Shown: in pieces, positions 52,404-60,892 of the stretch
Layout: the number at the start of each line of letters is the position of its first letter
Position numbering within the stretch: position 1 is the stretch's first letter
DNA from: Acidisoma sp. L85
Lineage (GTDB): Bacteria; Pseudomonadota; Alphaproteobacteria; Acetobacterales; Acetobacteraceae
NCBI RefSeq assembly: GCF_009765865.1
Contig: NZ_LMUQ01000026.1
Span: forward strand, 264,419-328,418
Direction of reading: 5' to 3'
DNA: 64,000 bases
Program-made: the position numbers and the translations under genes
Notes under the pieces: model-generated
What the model was told of the DNA's origin: nothing
Databases searched by the model: none
The model's input: the letters and a program-made list of their open reading frames with translations, nothing else

Positions 52404-52425
52404 CCGCACCTGACTAGAGCTGGAG

Positions 52426-52464
52426 AATAAAACGCCCGGAGCGCGCGCATTGCGGCTCCGGGCG
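52426..52464 (-). terminator. Rho-independent terminator between the binding protein and livH
   Basis: On the minus strand CGCCCGGAGC and GCTCCGGGCG form a perfect 10-bp stem with a 12-base loop, followed by TTTTATT. It lies right after the binding protein stop, 23 bases before the livH ATG. It should make the binding protein message more abundant than the membrane subunit message. Confidence 0.8.
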
Positions 52465-52471
52465 GAGAAGA

Positions 52472-53710
52472 TCAGCTCTGCGGCGCGTTGCCGACGAACT
52501 TGAACTGGTGCTGCGGATCACCGTCCGGGAACTTCGGATCATGCGTGATGCGGAACACACTGACGATGCGCTGGGTGATATCGCCATTCTTGTCGAAGGA
52601 AACCGCCCCTTGCAGCGTCGGGACAGTTCCGGATGCGATCGCCGCGCGAACCGACTCACGGTCCGGCGTTCCGCCGCTCGCAACTACCTTATTAATCGCG
52701 GCGATGATGACCTGAACACCGTCGAAGGCGGTGATCGCGTAGTCATCGGGCGACTCGTTGAACTTGGACTGATAATCGCCAATCCATTGCGACAGCTTCG
52801 TATCATCCGTGAGATGCGGCGATGCGTTGCTGATGTACCAGCCTTCCGCCGCAGGGAAGCCGGCGCCGGTCAGCACGTCCGGGCTATACATGCCATCCCC
52901 CGCCCCCTTGGGGATATTCGGCACGATATCATAGGCCTGCTTGACGAGCTTGACACCCGCCTGGGCAACGCCACCGAAATACAGCGCCTCGGCACCGAGC
53001 GACTTCACCTTGGTCAGGATCGAGCTGTAATCCGCCGCCGTTGGGTCAAGCCTGTCACGCCCGAGCACCTTGATGCCCTGAGCCGCTGCCTGCTTCTGGA
53101 AGGCATCCGCGAGACCCACGCCATAGGCGCCGCTGTCATCGAGGACGTAGATGCTCTTAACCTTGAGCGTCTCGGCGAAGTAGTTCGCCATGTTCGGGCC
53201 CTGGAAGGCGTCAGTTGTCACCGTCCGGAAGAACACCGGCTTGCCGCCCGGCATGTACTGCGCGGCGAATTGCGGGTTGGTCAGGTCCGGATTGGTGGCG
53301 GCCGGGGTGATCATCGTGAGGTTGCCCTCGCTGAGGATCGGCACCATGGCCTTGGCCGAGCCGCTCATCTCCGGCCCGATCGCCGCGAGAACCTTCTCGT
53401 TGGACACCATCTTGCGCGCGTTGGTGGCTGCCTGAGCAGGGTCATATTGCCCGGCGGTCGGCGTCGCGTCGTTCAAAACCATCGGCTTCAGAGTGTAACC
53501 GGGGACGGCTTTCGAATCATTCGCCATCGAAATGCCGAGGAGCGCGCCATTCATGATGCGCTTGGCCCCAGCCGCGTCACCACCGGTTATCGGCAGATTA
53601 ATGCCGATAATGATCGTCTTGTCAGCGGCTTGGGCCCCGTGCGGGAGACCCACGACAGCGGTAAGGGCGGTGGCAGCGATCAGTGAGGCGAGGAAGCGTC
53701 GCTTTAGCAT
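52472..53710 (-). CDS. Branched-chain amino acid-type periplasmic binding protein
   Basis: A 412-residue family-4 periplasmic binding protein (LivJ/LivK type). The signal peptide is about 1-26 (KRRFLASLIAATALTAVVG, ending AQA). The mature protein begins DKTIIIGINLPITGGDAAGA and has AAIGPEMSGSAKAMVPILSE and YAITAFDGVQVIIAAINK. Ligands in this family include leucine, isoleucine, valine, aromatic compounds, amides and urea. GGAGGT lies just before the ATG at 53710. First gene of the liv operon. Confidence 0.93.
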   Translation of the reverse strand: MLKRRFLASLIAATALTAVVGLPHGAQAADKTIIIGINLPITGGDAAGAKRIMNGALLGISMANDSKAVPGYTLKPMVLNDATPTAGQYDPAQAATNARKMVSNEKVLAAIGPEMSGSAKAMVPILSEGNLTMITPAATNPDLTNPQFAAQYMPGGKPVFFRTVTTDAFQGPNMANYFAETLKVKSIYVLDDSGAYGVGLADAFQKQAAAQGIKVLGRDRLDPTAADYSSILTKVKSLGAEALYFGGVAQAGVKLVKQAYDIVPNIPKGAGDGMYSPDVLTGAGFPAAEGWYISNASPHLTDDTKLSQWIGDYQSKFNESPDDYAITAFDGVQVIIAAINKVVASGGTPDRESVRAAIASGTVPTLQGAVSFDKNGDITQRIVSVFRITHDPKFPDGDPQHQFKFVGNAPQS

Positions 53711-54040
53711 ATGGACCTCCATGTCCGACATAGGTGGCATGCAACTCAGCTTGGTGCCATCGCAAGGGGAGCGCAAGCAGGAATGGGGCCACGCGACCCG
53801 ATGGCCGGAGACTAGGAGGCTAAAGATTTACGAAAGATTGCGATCGCGGCGAAAACGCGCGCGGGATGAGGGGGCGGGCTAGCTATTTCGACAGTCTGCT
53901 CAAAGGTCGGAGCACTGCCCGCAGCCTCAGCGATTTAAATCGAGTGCCAGGTAGAGGCGACGCGCGGCAAGTGGTAGCGAGACGATAAAAGTCTATTGTA
54001 TCAACACGAACTCACGTGTCTCGTAAGCGTTGGCGATTCG
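53711..54040. other. Promoter region of the liv operon, with a 12-bp palindrome
   Basis: About 330 bases between the liv operon start and the suf operon end, both minus strand. It contains the perfect palindrome CGATTTAAATCG (53931-53942), which could be a binding site. A short imperfect stem ACACG..CGTGT near 54003-54018 follows the sufA stop. No gene or repeat copy was seen. Confidence 0.4.
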
Positions 54041-54439
54041 CTAGACGTGGAAGCTTTCGCCGCAGCCACAGCGGCCTTTCTCGTTCGGATTGGTGAAGGT
54101 GAAGCCGGCCGAGAGCTTCTCCTTGCGGTAGTCCATGATCGTACCGATCAGGAAAAGGCTGGCCTTGCGATCCACCAAAACGGTCTGGCCTTTATCGGTC
54201 ACACGCTCGTCAGTTGGGCCCGCGGCTTCCACCCAGCTCATCTCATAGGCCATGCCCGAGCAACCCTTGGTATTGACGCTGATGCGCAGCAGCATGCCGG
54301 CCTGGCCGCCAGCGTAAAGCGAAGCCAGCCGTTCAGCCGCGGCGTCACTGAGCTGCATGAGCGGCGGCAAGGCGCGGCGCGGCGGCTTCGGCGGGGCGCC
54401 AGCGGGAACGGAAATGGCGGATTGGGTTACTTCACTCAC
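54041..54439 (-). CDS. sufA: SufA, A-type iron-sulfur carrier
   Basis: A 132-residue A-type carrier delivering Fe-S clusters to apoproteins. The three ligand cysteines are present: Cys 60 in NTKGCSGMAYEM and Cys 124 and 126 in GRCGCGESF. An N-terminal extension of about 30 residues (Ala/Pro-rich) precedes the domain. I chose the GTG at 54439 with GGGAG 9 bases upstream. It is the last gene of the suf operon, 14 bases after sufT. Confidence 0.93.
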   Translation of the reverse strand: MSEVTQSAISVPAGAPPKPPRRALPPLMQLSDAAAERLASLYAGGQAGMLLRISVNTKGCSGMAYEMSWVEAAGPTDERVTDKGQTVLVDRKASLFLIGTIMDYRKEKLSAGFTFTNPNEKGRCGCGESFHV

Positions 54440-54453
54440 TTGCTTCAGCTCCC

Positions 54454-54840
54454 TCAGAACATGTTCAGGGACAGGCGGGCTTCGTCGCTCATGCGGCTCA
54501 TATCCCAAGGCGGATCCCAAACGGTCTCCACCTCAACACCAGTCACGCCCGGCACCATCTCGACTGCCTGCTTCACCATCTCGGGCAGTTCCTGAGCCGA
54601 AGGACAAGCAGGAGCAGTAAGGGTCATCTCGACCTTGATATGGCCCTCGTCGGAGATGTCGATCGCGTAGATCAGGCCAAGCTCATAGATATTCACCGGG
54701 ATCTCGGGATCGTGGACGGTCGCGATGGCGCTGATCACGTCATCCTCACTTACCCGCTGCGCGGATGCGGGCGCGACTTCACCCTCCGGCGTCCAGGAGT
54801 GGTGGAGGGCGGTCTCGGTCTCCGGCGAATGGTCCATCAT
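54454..54840 (-). CDS. sufT: SufT/DUF59 (MIP18-like) Fe-S assembly protein
   Basis: A 128-residue protein with a Ser/Glu/His-rich leader (about 1-30) and a MIP18/DUF59 domain: AIATVHDPEIPVNIYELGLI, VEMTLTAPACPSAQELP (conserved Cys), GVEVETVWDPPWDMSRMS. Such proteins mature Fe-S enzymes alongside SufBCD. Several ATGs are clustered at the start. 54840 has GGAG 6 bases upstream. It sits between sufS and sufA. Confidence 0.9.
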   Translation of the reverse strand: MMDHSPETETALHHSWTPEGEVAPASAQRVSEDDVISAIATVHDPEIPVNIYELGLIYAIDISDEGHIKVEMTLTAPACPSAQELPEMVKQAVEMVPGVTGVEVETVWDPPWDMSRMSDEARLSLNMF

Positions 54841-54907
54841 CGTCATCTCCATTGCGCCCGGGCCAGAGCAGATTGCACTGCTCTTTCTTCGTATGAGATG
54901 AGCAAGC

Positions 54908-56158
54908 TCAAACGAAGAAGGCCCGAACGCGGTCCAGCGTATCCGCGAGGAAATCGATCTCCTCGATCGTCGTGTAGAGGCCGAAACTCGCGCGCGCGGT
55001 GCTGTCCACACCCATGCGGCGCATCAGCGGCTCGGCGCAATGATGGCCGGCACGCAGCGCGATTCCCGAGCGATCGGCCAAGGTCGCCACATCATGGGCA
55101 TGGGCGCCGTCCAGCGTAAAGGAAATCACGCCACCCCGATCCTGCGCCCGCCCGATGATCCGCAGGCCCTCGATCGCGGACAGCCGCGCGATGGCATGCT
55201 CCGTCAATACCGCCTCATGAGCCGAGATGGAATCGTAGCCGACCGCCTCGATATAGTGGATCGCGGCGTCCAGGCCGATGCCCTCCAGGATCGCGGGGGT
55301 TCCCGCCTCGAACTTATGCGGCACCCGCGCCCAGGTGGTTTTCTCGAAGGTCACGGAGGAGATCATATCCCCGCCACCCATCCACGGCGGCATCGCCTCC
55401 AGCAATTCGGGCCGTGCCCAGAGCGCGCCGATCCCTGTTGGGCCATACAGCTTATGGCCGGTGAAGACGTAGAAATCGGCGCCCAGTGCCTGCACGTCGA
55501 TCCGGCGATGCACCACCGCCTGCGAGCCATCGAACAGCACCTTCGCGCCATGCGCGTGGGCGAGCGCCACGATACCCTCCGCCGGTGTATAGGTTCCGAG
55601 CACATTCGACATATGGGTGACGGCGACGAGACCGACGCGGCCATCCTGCAACAGTGCCTCGAGGCTCGCCATATCCAGCTCGCCCGCATCCGTCACGGCG
55701 GCGACGCGTAGCTCGATGCCATGAGCATCCCGCAGCATCTGCCACGGCACGATGTTGGAGTGATGTTCCATCTCCGAGATCACCACCGCCTCGCCCGGCT
55801 TCATCACACCGCGCCCGTAGCTATGGGCGACCAGGTTGATCGCCTCTGTGCTGTTGCGGGTGAAAACGATCTCGTTGCGGGAGCCTGCGTTGAGCAGCCG
55901 CGCGACGGAATCGCGCGTCGCCTCATAGGCTTCCGTCGTGCGTTCGCTCATCCAGTGGGCGCCGCGATGGATATTGGCGTATTGCGTTTCCATCGCACCG
56001 ACCATCGCGTCGATCACCACGCGGGGCTTCTGCGCGGAGGCGGCGCTGTCGAGAAACACCAGCGGCTTGCCGCGCACGGTCTGCGACAGAATCGGAAAAT
56101 CGGCACGCAGCCGCGCGATGTCATCGACGCCGATACGGCTTGGCGCGATCACATTCAT
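54908..56158 (-). CDS. sufS: SufS, cysteine desulfurase
   Basis: A PLP enzyme taking sulfur from cysteine for Fe-S clusters. The 416-residue protein has FLDSAASAQKP, EMEHHSNIVPWQM, the PLP lysine in FTGHKLYGPTGIG and the persulfide cysteine (about 374) in RAGHHCAEPLMRR, characteristic of class II (SufS) enzymes. The ATG at 56158 overlaps the sufD stop by 4 bases. No sufE or sufU partner gene is in this operon, so the sulfur acceptor is encoded elsewhere. Confidence 0.96.
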   Translation of the reverse strand: MNVIAPSRIGVDDIARLRADFPILSQTVRGKPLVFLDSAASAQKPRVVIDAMVGAMETQYANIHRGAHWMSERTTEAYEATRDSVARLLNAGSRNEIVFTRNSTEAINLVAHSYGRGVMKPGEAVVISEMEHHSNIVPWQMLRDAHGIELRVAAVTDAGELDMASLEALLQDGRVGLVAVTHMSNVLGTYTPAEGIVALAHAHGAKVLFDGSQAVVHRRIDVQALGADFYVFTGHKLYGPTGIGALWARPELLEAMPPWMGGGDMISSVTFEKTTWARVPHKFEAGTPAILEGIGLDAAIHYIEAVGYDSISAHEAVLTEHAIARLSAIEGLRIIGRAQDRGGVISFTLDGAHAHDVATLADRSGIALRAGHHCAEPLMRRMGVDSTARASFGLYTTIEEIDFLADTLDRVRAFFV

Positions 56159-57471
56159 GACGCAAGCGCCTCCGCCGCGCGGCCCGTGGTGTTCCACCAG
56201 GTCTCGACAGCATGTTCCAAAACGGCGCGCACACCCTCATGCGTCACCGCCTCGAAAGCATCAGTGAGGAACGCGCGCACCAGAATCATTCGCGCCTCGG
56301 CGGCGGCGATGCCCCGGCTGCGCAGGTAGAAAAGCTGCTCGGGATCGAGCGCGCCGACCGTCGCGCCATGGCTGCACTTCACGTCATCCGCGTAGATCTC
56401 GAGCTCGGGCTTGGAGTTGATCTCCGCATCCGGTGACAGCAGCAGCGCCTGGTTCATCTGGTAGCCATCGGTCTTCTGCGCCACGCGCGCGACTTCGATG
56501 CGGCCCTGGAACACGGCACGCGCCCGGCCGATCAGCACCGACTTCACCGTCTGGCGCGATGCACAATTCGGCGCGTCATGCGTGATGACCGTCGTGAAAT
56601 CCGAAAGCTGCGTGCCGCCCATGATCTGCGCCGCGTTGAGATGCACTGCTGCCTGAGCGCCGCCGAGCCGTGCATGGATCTCACTGCGGCCAAGCTGCGC
56701 GCCGAGCGACAGCGAGAAGCTGTCATACGTCGCGCGCGCGGCGGTATCGACATAGACCGTTGAGAGGTGGAAGGCCTCGGCCGATTCCTGCTGCAAGCGG
56801 ACATGCGTGAGATGCGCGCCCTCTGCGAGGTCGATCTCGATGACCGGATTGTGCAGATATTCGCCCTCCCCGGCCGAAACTTCGAGCAGGACAAGGCTGG
56901 CGCCGCGACGTAGCCGCAGGCGATGCCTGGGATGGCTCGCTACCCGGCGATGCTGACCGCTCGTGAGCTGGCCGAGCAGCAGGAAGCCGCCATCGATGCC
57001 CTCCGCCACATCGATAATGGCGCCATCTTCGGCAAGCATCGTGTTGAGCGCCACCAGCCGGTCACGCTTGGGCCGGGCCAATAGATCGAAGCCGCTGGAG
57101 GCGCCGCCTTCAGCAAAGGTGCTGGTCGTCACATCGGGCGGCAGTGCGGAGAGATCGCCGCGAAACCGCCCATCCACGAAGATCAGGCGGGGGCCCGCGA
57201 CGGCGGGCAGATGCGCGATGAGTCGCGTACCATCGCCGGTCTCGGCCACCGCTTCATGGAAGACCTGAGCCTCGACAGGGCGGAGGTTGGTGTAGTGCCA
57301 AGGCTCCTCCTTCGGGGTCGGCCAGCCCATCTCGCGTAGCACCTCGGCCGCGGCGTCGCGCGGCTCGTGTGGTCCGGGCAGGCGTTCGCGCAGACCGTCA
57401 TACCGGGTGAGGAAGGCCGCCAAAGCGGCGTTTGGTGCGCGAGCCGGCGTGCGAAGCGGGGTCGCTGCCAT
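56155..57471 (-). CDS. sufD: SufD, Fe-S scaffold complex subunit
   Basis: A 438-residue beta-helix protein that joins SufB and SufC in the SufBC2D scaffold. Features: KEEPWHYTNLRPVE near the N-terminus, HVRLQQESAEAFHLSTVYV, RAVFQGRIEVARVAQKTDGY, QALLLSPDAEINSKPELEIY and DVKCSHGATVGALDPEQLFY. Its ATG overlaps the sufC stop by one base (TAATG). Confidence 0.95.
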   Translation of the reverse strand: MAATPLRTPARAPNAALAAFLTRYDGLRERLPGPHEPRDAAAEVLREMGWPTPKEEPWHYTNLRPVEAQVFHEAVAETGDGTRLIAHLPAVAGPRLIFVDGRFRGDLSALPPDVTTSTFAEGGASSGFDLLARPKRDRLVALNTMLAEDGAIIDVAEGIDGGFLLLGQLTSGQHRRVASHPRHRLRLRRGASLVLLEVSAGEGEYLHNPVIEIDLAEGAHLTHVRLQQESAEAFHLSTVYVDTAARATYDSFSLSLGAQLGRSEIHARLGGAQAAVHLNAAQIMGGTQLSDFTTVITHDAPNCASRQTVKSVLIGRARAVFQGRIEVARVAQKTDGYQMNQALLLSPDAEINSKPELEIYADDVKCSHGATVGALDPEQLFYLRSRGIAAAEARMILVRAFLTDAFEAVTHEGVRAVLEHAVETWWNTTGRAAEALAS

Positions 57472-58229
57472 TATGCGGCCTCCGCCGATTCGCCGACGAG
57501 GCCGGCATAGCCGCGCGCTTCGAGTTCATGTGCGAGCTCAGGACCGCCAGAGCGCAGGATGCGGCCCTCGGCCAGCACGTGCACTCTGTCGGGCACGATA
57601 TAGTCGAGCAGCCGCTGGTAATGCGTGATGATCAGCGAAGAAAAGCCTGGGCCACGTTGCGCGTTGACGCCATCGGCCACGATCCGCAGCGCGTCGATGT
57701 CGAGGCCGCTATCGGTCTCGTCCAGAATTGCAAGCTTGGGTTTCAGCACAGCCATCTGCAGAACTTCGTTGCGCTTCTTCTCGCCGCCGGAAAACCCGAC
57801 ATTGACATTGCGCTTGAGCATGTCCTCGGACATCGCGAGCTTCTTCACCTCGCCGCGTGCAAGCTTGAGGAACTGCACTGCATCGAGTTCCGGTTCGCCA
57901 CGCCGGCGATGGATGGCGTTGAGCGCGGTGCGCAGGAAGTTCGCATTGCCGACGCCCGGCAATTCGACGGGGTACTGAAAGGCGAGGAACAACCCGGCCG
58001 CCGCGCGTTCCTCAGGCTCCATCGCCAGCAGATCCTGGCCGTAGAAGGTCACGCTGCCGGCGGTGACTTCATAGCCCTCGCGCCCGGAGAGGACGTAGGA
58101 CAGCGTGGATTTGCCCGCGCCGTTCGGCCCCATCACGGCGTGGATCTCGCCCGGCGGAATGGTGAGGTCGATCCCGTTGAGGATCGTCTTGTCGTCGATG
58201 GTGGCCGTCAGGCCGCGAATTTCGAGCAT
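57471..58229 (-). CDS. sufC: SufC, ATPase of the Fe-S scaffold complex
   Basis: A 252-residue ABC-type ATPase: Walker A GPNGAGKSTLS (about 35-45), Q-loop LFLAFQYPVELPG, signature SGGEKKRNEVLQMA, Walker B LAILDETDSGLD, H-loop SLIITHYQRLL. It powers Fe-S assembly with SufB and SufD. It is separated from sufB by 147 bases that contain repeat copy 3. Confidence 0.96.
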   Translation of the reverse strand: MLEIRGLTATIDDKTILNGIDLTIPPGEIHAVMGPNGAGKSTLSYVLSGREGYEVTAGSVTFYGQDLLAMEPEERAAAGLFLAFQYPVELPGVGNANFLRTALNAIHRRRGEPELDAVQFLKLARGEVKKLAMSEDMLKRNVNVGFSGGEKKRNEVLQMAVLKPKLAILDETDSGLDIDALRIVADGVNAQRGPGFSSLIITHYQRLLDYIVPDRVHVLAEGRILRSGGPELAHELEARGYAGLVGESAEAA

Positions 58230-58269
58230 TTTCTCACGTCTCGTCAGCGATTGTGTCGTGAAGTCTCTC

Positions 58270-58356
58270 CGTCATGGCACGCGAAGGCGTGCCATCCACG
58301 TCTTGCCTTCGTGGAGCAGGCAAGACGTGGATGCTCGGCCTTCGCCGAGCACGACG
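58270..58356. repeat. Dispersed palindromic intergenic repeat, copy 3, inside the suf operon
   Basis: An 87-bp core from CGTCATGGCACGCGAAGG to GAGCACGACG: hairpin GCACGC-gaag-GCGTGC, inner pair ATCCACGTCTTGCC/GGCAAGACGTGGAT (14 bp, perfect) and right hairpin GCTCGGCcttcGCCGAGC (7-bp stem). It lies between sufB and sufC, the only copy between co-directional genes. Shorter than copies 1 and 2, without their flanks. Confidence 0.9.
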
Positions 58357-58376
58357 AGGTAAATTGCCGAACATGC

Positions 58377-59861
58377 TCAGCCCACGGAACCTTCGAGGCT
58401 GATCGCAAGAAGCTTCTGCGCTTCCACCGCGAATTCCATCGGCAGCTCCTTCAGCACATCCTTGCAGAAGCCGTTCACAATCAGGCCAACCGCATCCTCC
58501 TGCGAAAGGCCCCGGCTGCGGCAATAGAACATCTGGTCTTCGGCGATCTTCGAGGTCGTGGCCTCATGTTCGATCTTCGCCGTCGCGTTTCGGCTTTCGA
58601 TATAGGGCACGGTATGCGCGCCGCACTGGTCGCCGATCAGCAGGCTGTCGCACTGCGTGAAATTCCGCGCGTTCTGCGCCTTCGGCATCATGCGGACAAG
58701 CCCGCGATAGGTGCTGTCCGAACGCCCGGCGCTGATCGTCTTGGCGATGATCGTGCTATTGGTGTTGCGGCCAATGTGAATCATCTTGGTGCCAGTATCG
58801 GCCTGCTGACAGTTATTCGTCACCGCGACCGAGTAGAATTCGCCGACGCTGCCATCGCCCTGCAGAATGCAGGAAGGATACTTCCAGGTTATTGCCGAAC
58901 CTGTCTCAACCTGCGTCCAGCTGATGCGGCTGCGCGCGCCACGGCACGCCCCGCGTTTGGTGACGAAGTTATAGATGCCGCCTTTGCCATTCGCATCGCC
59001 CGGATACCAGTTCTGCACCGTGCTATATTTGATCTTGGCATCATCCAAGGCGATGAGTTCCACCACCGCCGCGTGCAGCTGGTTCTCGTCCCGCATTGGC
59101 GCGGTGCAGCCTTCAAGATAGCTCACGGAAGCGCCCTCGGCCGCGATCACCAACGTACGCTCGAACTGTCCCGTGTTGCGGGCGTTGATGCGGAAATACG
59201 TCGATAACTCCATCGGGCATTTCACGCCCTTGGGGATGTAGACGAAGCTGCCGTCGGTGAAGACCGCCGAGTTCAGGGCCGCGTAGAAATTATCCCCAGC
59301 CGGAACAACGCTGCCCAGATATTCGCGCACCAAATCGGGGTGCTCACGCACCGCTTCGCTGATGGGGCAGAAGATCACGCCCTGCTTCGCCAGCGTCTCC
59401 TGAAAGGTCGTCGCGACTGAGACGCTGTCGAAGACCGCATCAACAGCCATCGGCAGCCGATCATCTGGGCTCGGCTCGACGCCCGCGAGCAACGCCTGCT
59501 CGCGCAGCGGAATGCCGAGCTTCTCATAGGTGCGCAGCAATTCGGGATCGACCTCGTCGAGGCTTTTCGGTCCGCCGCCCTTCTTGGGCGCGGCATAGTA
59601 ATGGATGTCCTGGTAGTCGATGCGCGGATAGGTCGCCTTCGCCCAATGCGGCTCGGCCATGGTCTTCCATGCCGCAAAGGCCTTCAGCCGCCAGGCAAGC
59701 AGCCATTCAGGCTCTTCCTTCCGCGCCGAGATCAGGCGGATGGTGTCCTCACTCAGCCCCTTGGGCGCGATATCCATCTCGAGATCCGTCTCGAAGCCCC
59801 ACTTATAGGTGGAGCCCGTGACGGCGCGGACGGTGTCTAGGGTCTCGGCGACTGCTGGCAT
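58377..59861 (-). CDS. sufB: SufB, Fe-S scaffold subunit
   Basis: A 494-residue scaffold on which the cluster is built. Features: [92 protein letters not shown] and the conserved [21 protein letters not shown] chose the ATG at 59861, since the frame upstream overlaps iscR in a Pro-rich unrelated extension. It follows iscR by 4 bases and is separated from sufC by the repeat. Confidence 0.96.
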   Translation of the reverse strand: MPAVAETLDTVRAVTGSTYKWGFETDLEMDIAPKGLSEDTIRLISARKEEPEWLLAWRLKAFAAWKTMAEPHWAKATYPRIDYQDIHYYAAPKKGGGPKSLDEVDPELLRTYEKLGIPLREQALLAGVEPSPDDRLPMAVDAVFDSVSVATTFQETLAKQGVIFCPISEAVREHPDLVREYLGSVVPAGDNFYAALNSAVFTDGSFVYIPKGVKCPMELSTYFRINARNTGQFERTLVIAAEGASVSYLEGCTAPMRDENQLHAAVVELIALDDAKIKYSTVQNWYPGDANGKGGIYNFVTKRGACRGARSRISWTQVETGSAITWKYPSCILQGDGSVGEFYSVAVTNNCQQADTGTKMIHIGRNTNSTIIAKTISAGRSDSTYRGLVRMMPKAQNARNFTQCDSLLIGDQCGAHTVPYIESRNATAKIEHEATTSKIAEDQMFYCRSRGLSQEDAVGLIVNGFCKDVLKELPMEFAVEAQKLLAISLEGSVG

Positions 59862-59865
59862 TATC

Positions 59866-60339
59866 TCACTCGGCTGTGACGGCGGCGGAGGAAGGGGCGG
59901 GTTTGGTAGAGATGTGCGGCATGGGGTCCGGCATAAAGCTCCGGCCACGCATTTCCGCTAGGCTAATGCCAGAGAGCGCATCGAGGATGGCGGCATTGAC
60001 CGCATCCCACCGCCCCCGGACCGGGCAAAGTCCCGAGGCTTCGCAACTGGTCACCGAATGTTCGACGCACGCGGTGAGTGCAATCGGGCCATCGACCGCG
60101 GCAATCACATCGGCGATTGGAATAGCGCTGAGCGGCCGGCCAAGCCGGTAACCGCCCCGCGCCCCGCGATGGGACAGAACGAGTCCGCCGGCCCCCAGGA
60201 TCTTCAGAACTTTGGCGACCGTAGGCTCAGGCACGCCGATCGCGGCGGCGATGCCGGCCGAACTCTGTAGGCCGCCCTCCTCGGAGAGCCGCACCAGCAC
60301 AACCACGGCATAATCCGTGAGCTTGGAGAGGCGAAGCAT
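59866..60339 (-). CDS. Rrf2/IscR-family regulator of the suf operon
   Basis: A 157-residue Rrf2 transcription regulator with an N-terminal winged helix ([45 protein letters not shown]). Cluster-ligand cysteines follow at about 91, 99 and 105 ([20 protein letters not shown]). This spacing fits the SUF-linked regulator subfamily, which senses Fe-S status and represses its operon. It is the first gene of the suf operon and a perfect nested hairpin covers its ribosome binding site. Autoregulation is expected. Confidence 0.93.
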   Translation of the reverse strand: MLRLSKLTDYAVVVLVRLSEEGGLQSSAGIAAAIGVPEPTVAKVLKILGAGGLVLSHRGARGGYRLGRPLSAIPIADVIAAVDGPIALTACVEHSVTSCEASGLCPVRGRWDAVNAAILDALSGISLAEMRGRSFMPDPMPHISTKPAPSSAAVTAE

Positions 60340-60344
60340 GCACG

Positions 60345-60383
60345 AAACCTTCTGGCGACCCTGGTCGCCTTGAGCGAAGGTTT
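60345..60383 (-). promoter_or_regulatory. Nested inverted repeat covering the iscR ribosome binding site
   Basis: Outer arms AAACCTTC (60345-60352) and GAAGGTTT (60376-60383) and inner arms GGCGACC (60354-60360) and GGTCGCC (60363-60369), all perfect, with loops of 1, 2 and 6 bases. On the minus strand the GAAGG of the 3' outer arm ends 8 bases before the iscR ATG, so the mRNA hairpin would hide the ribosome binding site. Alternatively the palindrome is the regulator's DNA site. It is the most regular structure in the suf promoter region. Confidence 0.6.
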
Positions 60384-60514
60384 AGCGGCTCAACTAGGAC
60401 CGCGCGAGTCCTGTTTTCGGAACGCTGGGCGGCGCGACGCGCAGGCTGTCCCACCGGGTTAGATTACGGGATGGAAACTTGAAACCCCGTCCGTCTTTCG
60501 CCACTGTCTTTCCC

Positions 60515-60874
60515 ATGAGCGACCGTCAAGGCTACGACCTCGACATGCGATCCGATGGCAGCTTCGTGCAAGCGCAGCGGCCCGGGCCACTCCCCGGATG
60601 GCGCGGGGGATCGGCGACCTTCCGAGCACCACGCGGTTTGGGCCTAGTGGCGGTGATCGCGGGCTCCGCGATTGTTGCAGGCATTGCCCTGTCGCTCGCC
60701 CTCATCCTCGTGCCGATTGCCTTGGGCGCGGCGCTGATCGGCTACGCCGCCCTGCGCTGGCAGCTCTGGCGCATGCGGCGGAACGGCTTCGAGGCAAAAA
60801 GTTTCGGCCCCGTGATGAGCCGGGTCCAGGAAATGCTGAGAGCCCAGCAGCGCGCTGGCCGCTGGCGGGGCTAA
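60515..60874 (+). CDS. Small membrane protein of unknown function
   Basis: A 119-residue protein with two adjacent hydrophobic segments (about 43-58 and 60-77, LVAVIAGSAIVAGIALSLA and LILVPIALGAALIGYAAL). A basic C-terminal tail follows (RWQLWRMRRNGFEAKSF). The ATG at 60515 is chosen. A TTG at 60479 is possible. No ribosome binding site is obvious. Divergent from iscR. Not recognised as any family. Confidence 0.6.
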   Translation: MSDRQGYDLDMRSDGSFVQAQRPGPLPGWRGGSATFRAPRGLGLVAVIAGSAIVAGIALSLALILVPIALGAALIGYAALRWQLWRMRRNGFEAKSFGPVMSRVQEMLRAQQRAGRWRG

Positions 60875-60892
60875 TTCCCGCCGCGCTTCGTC

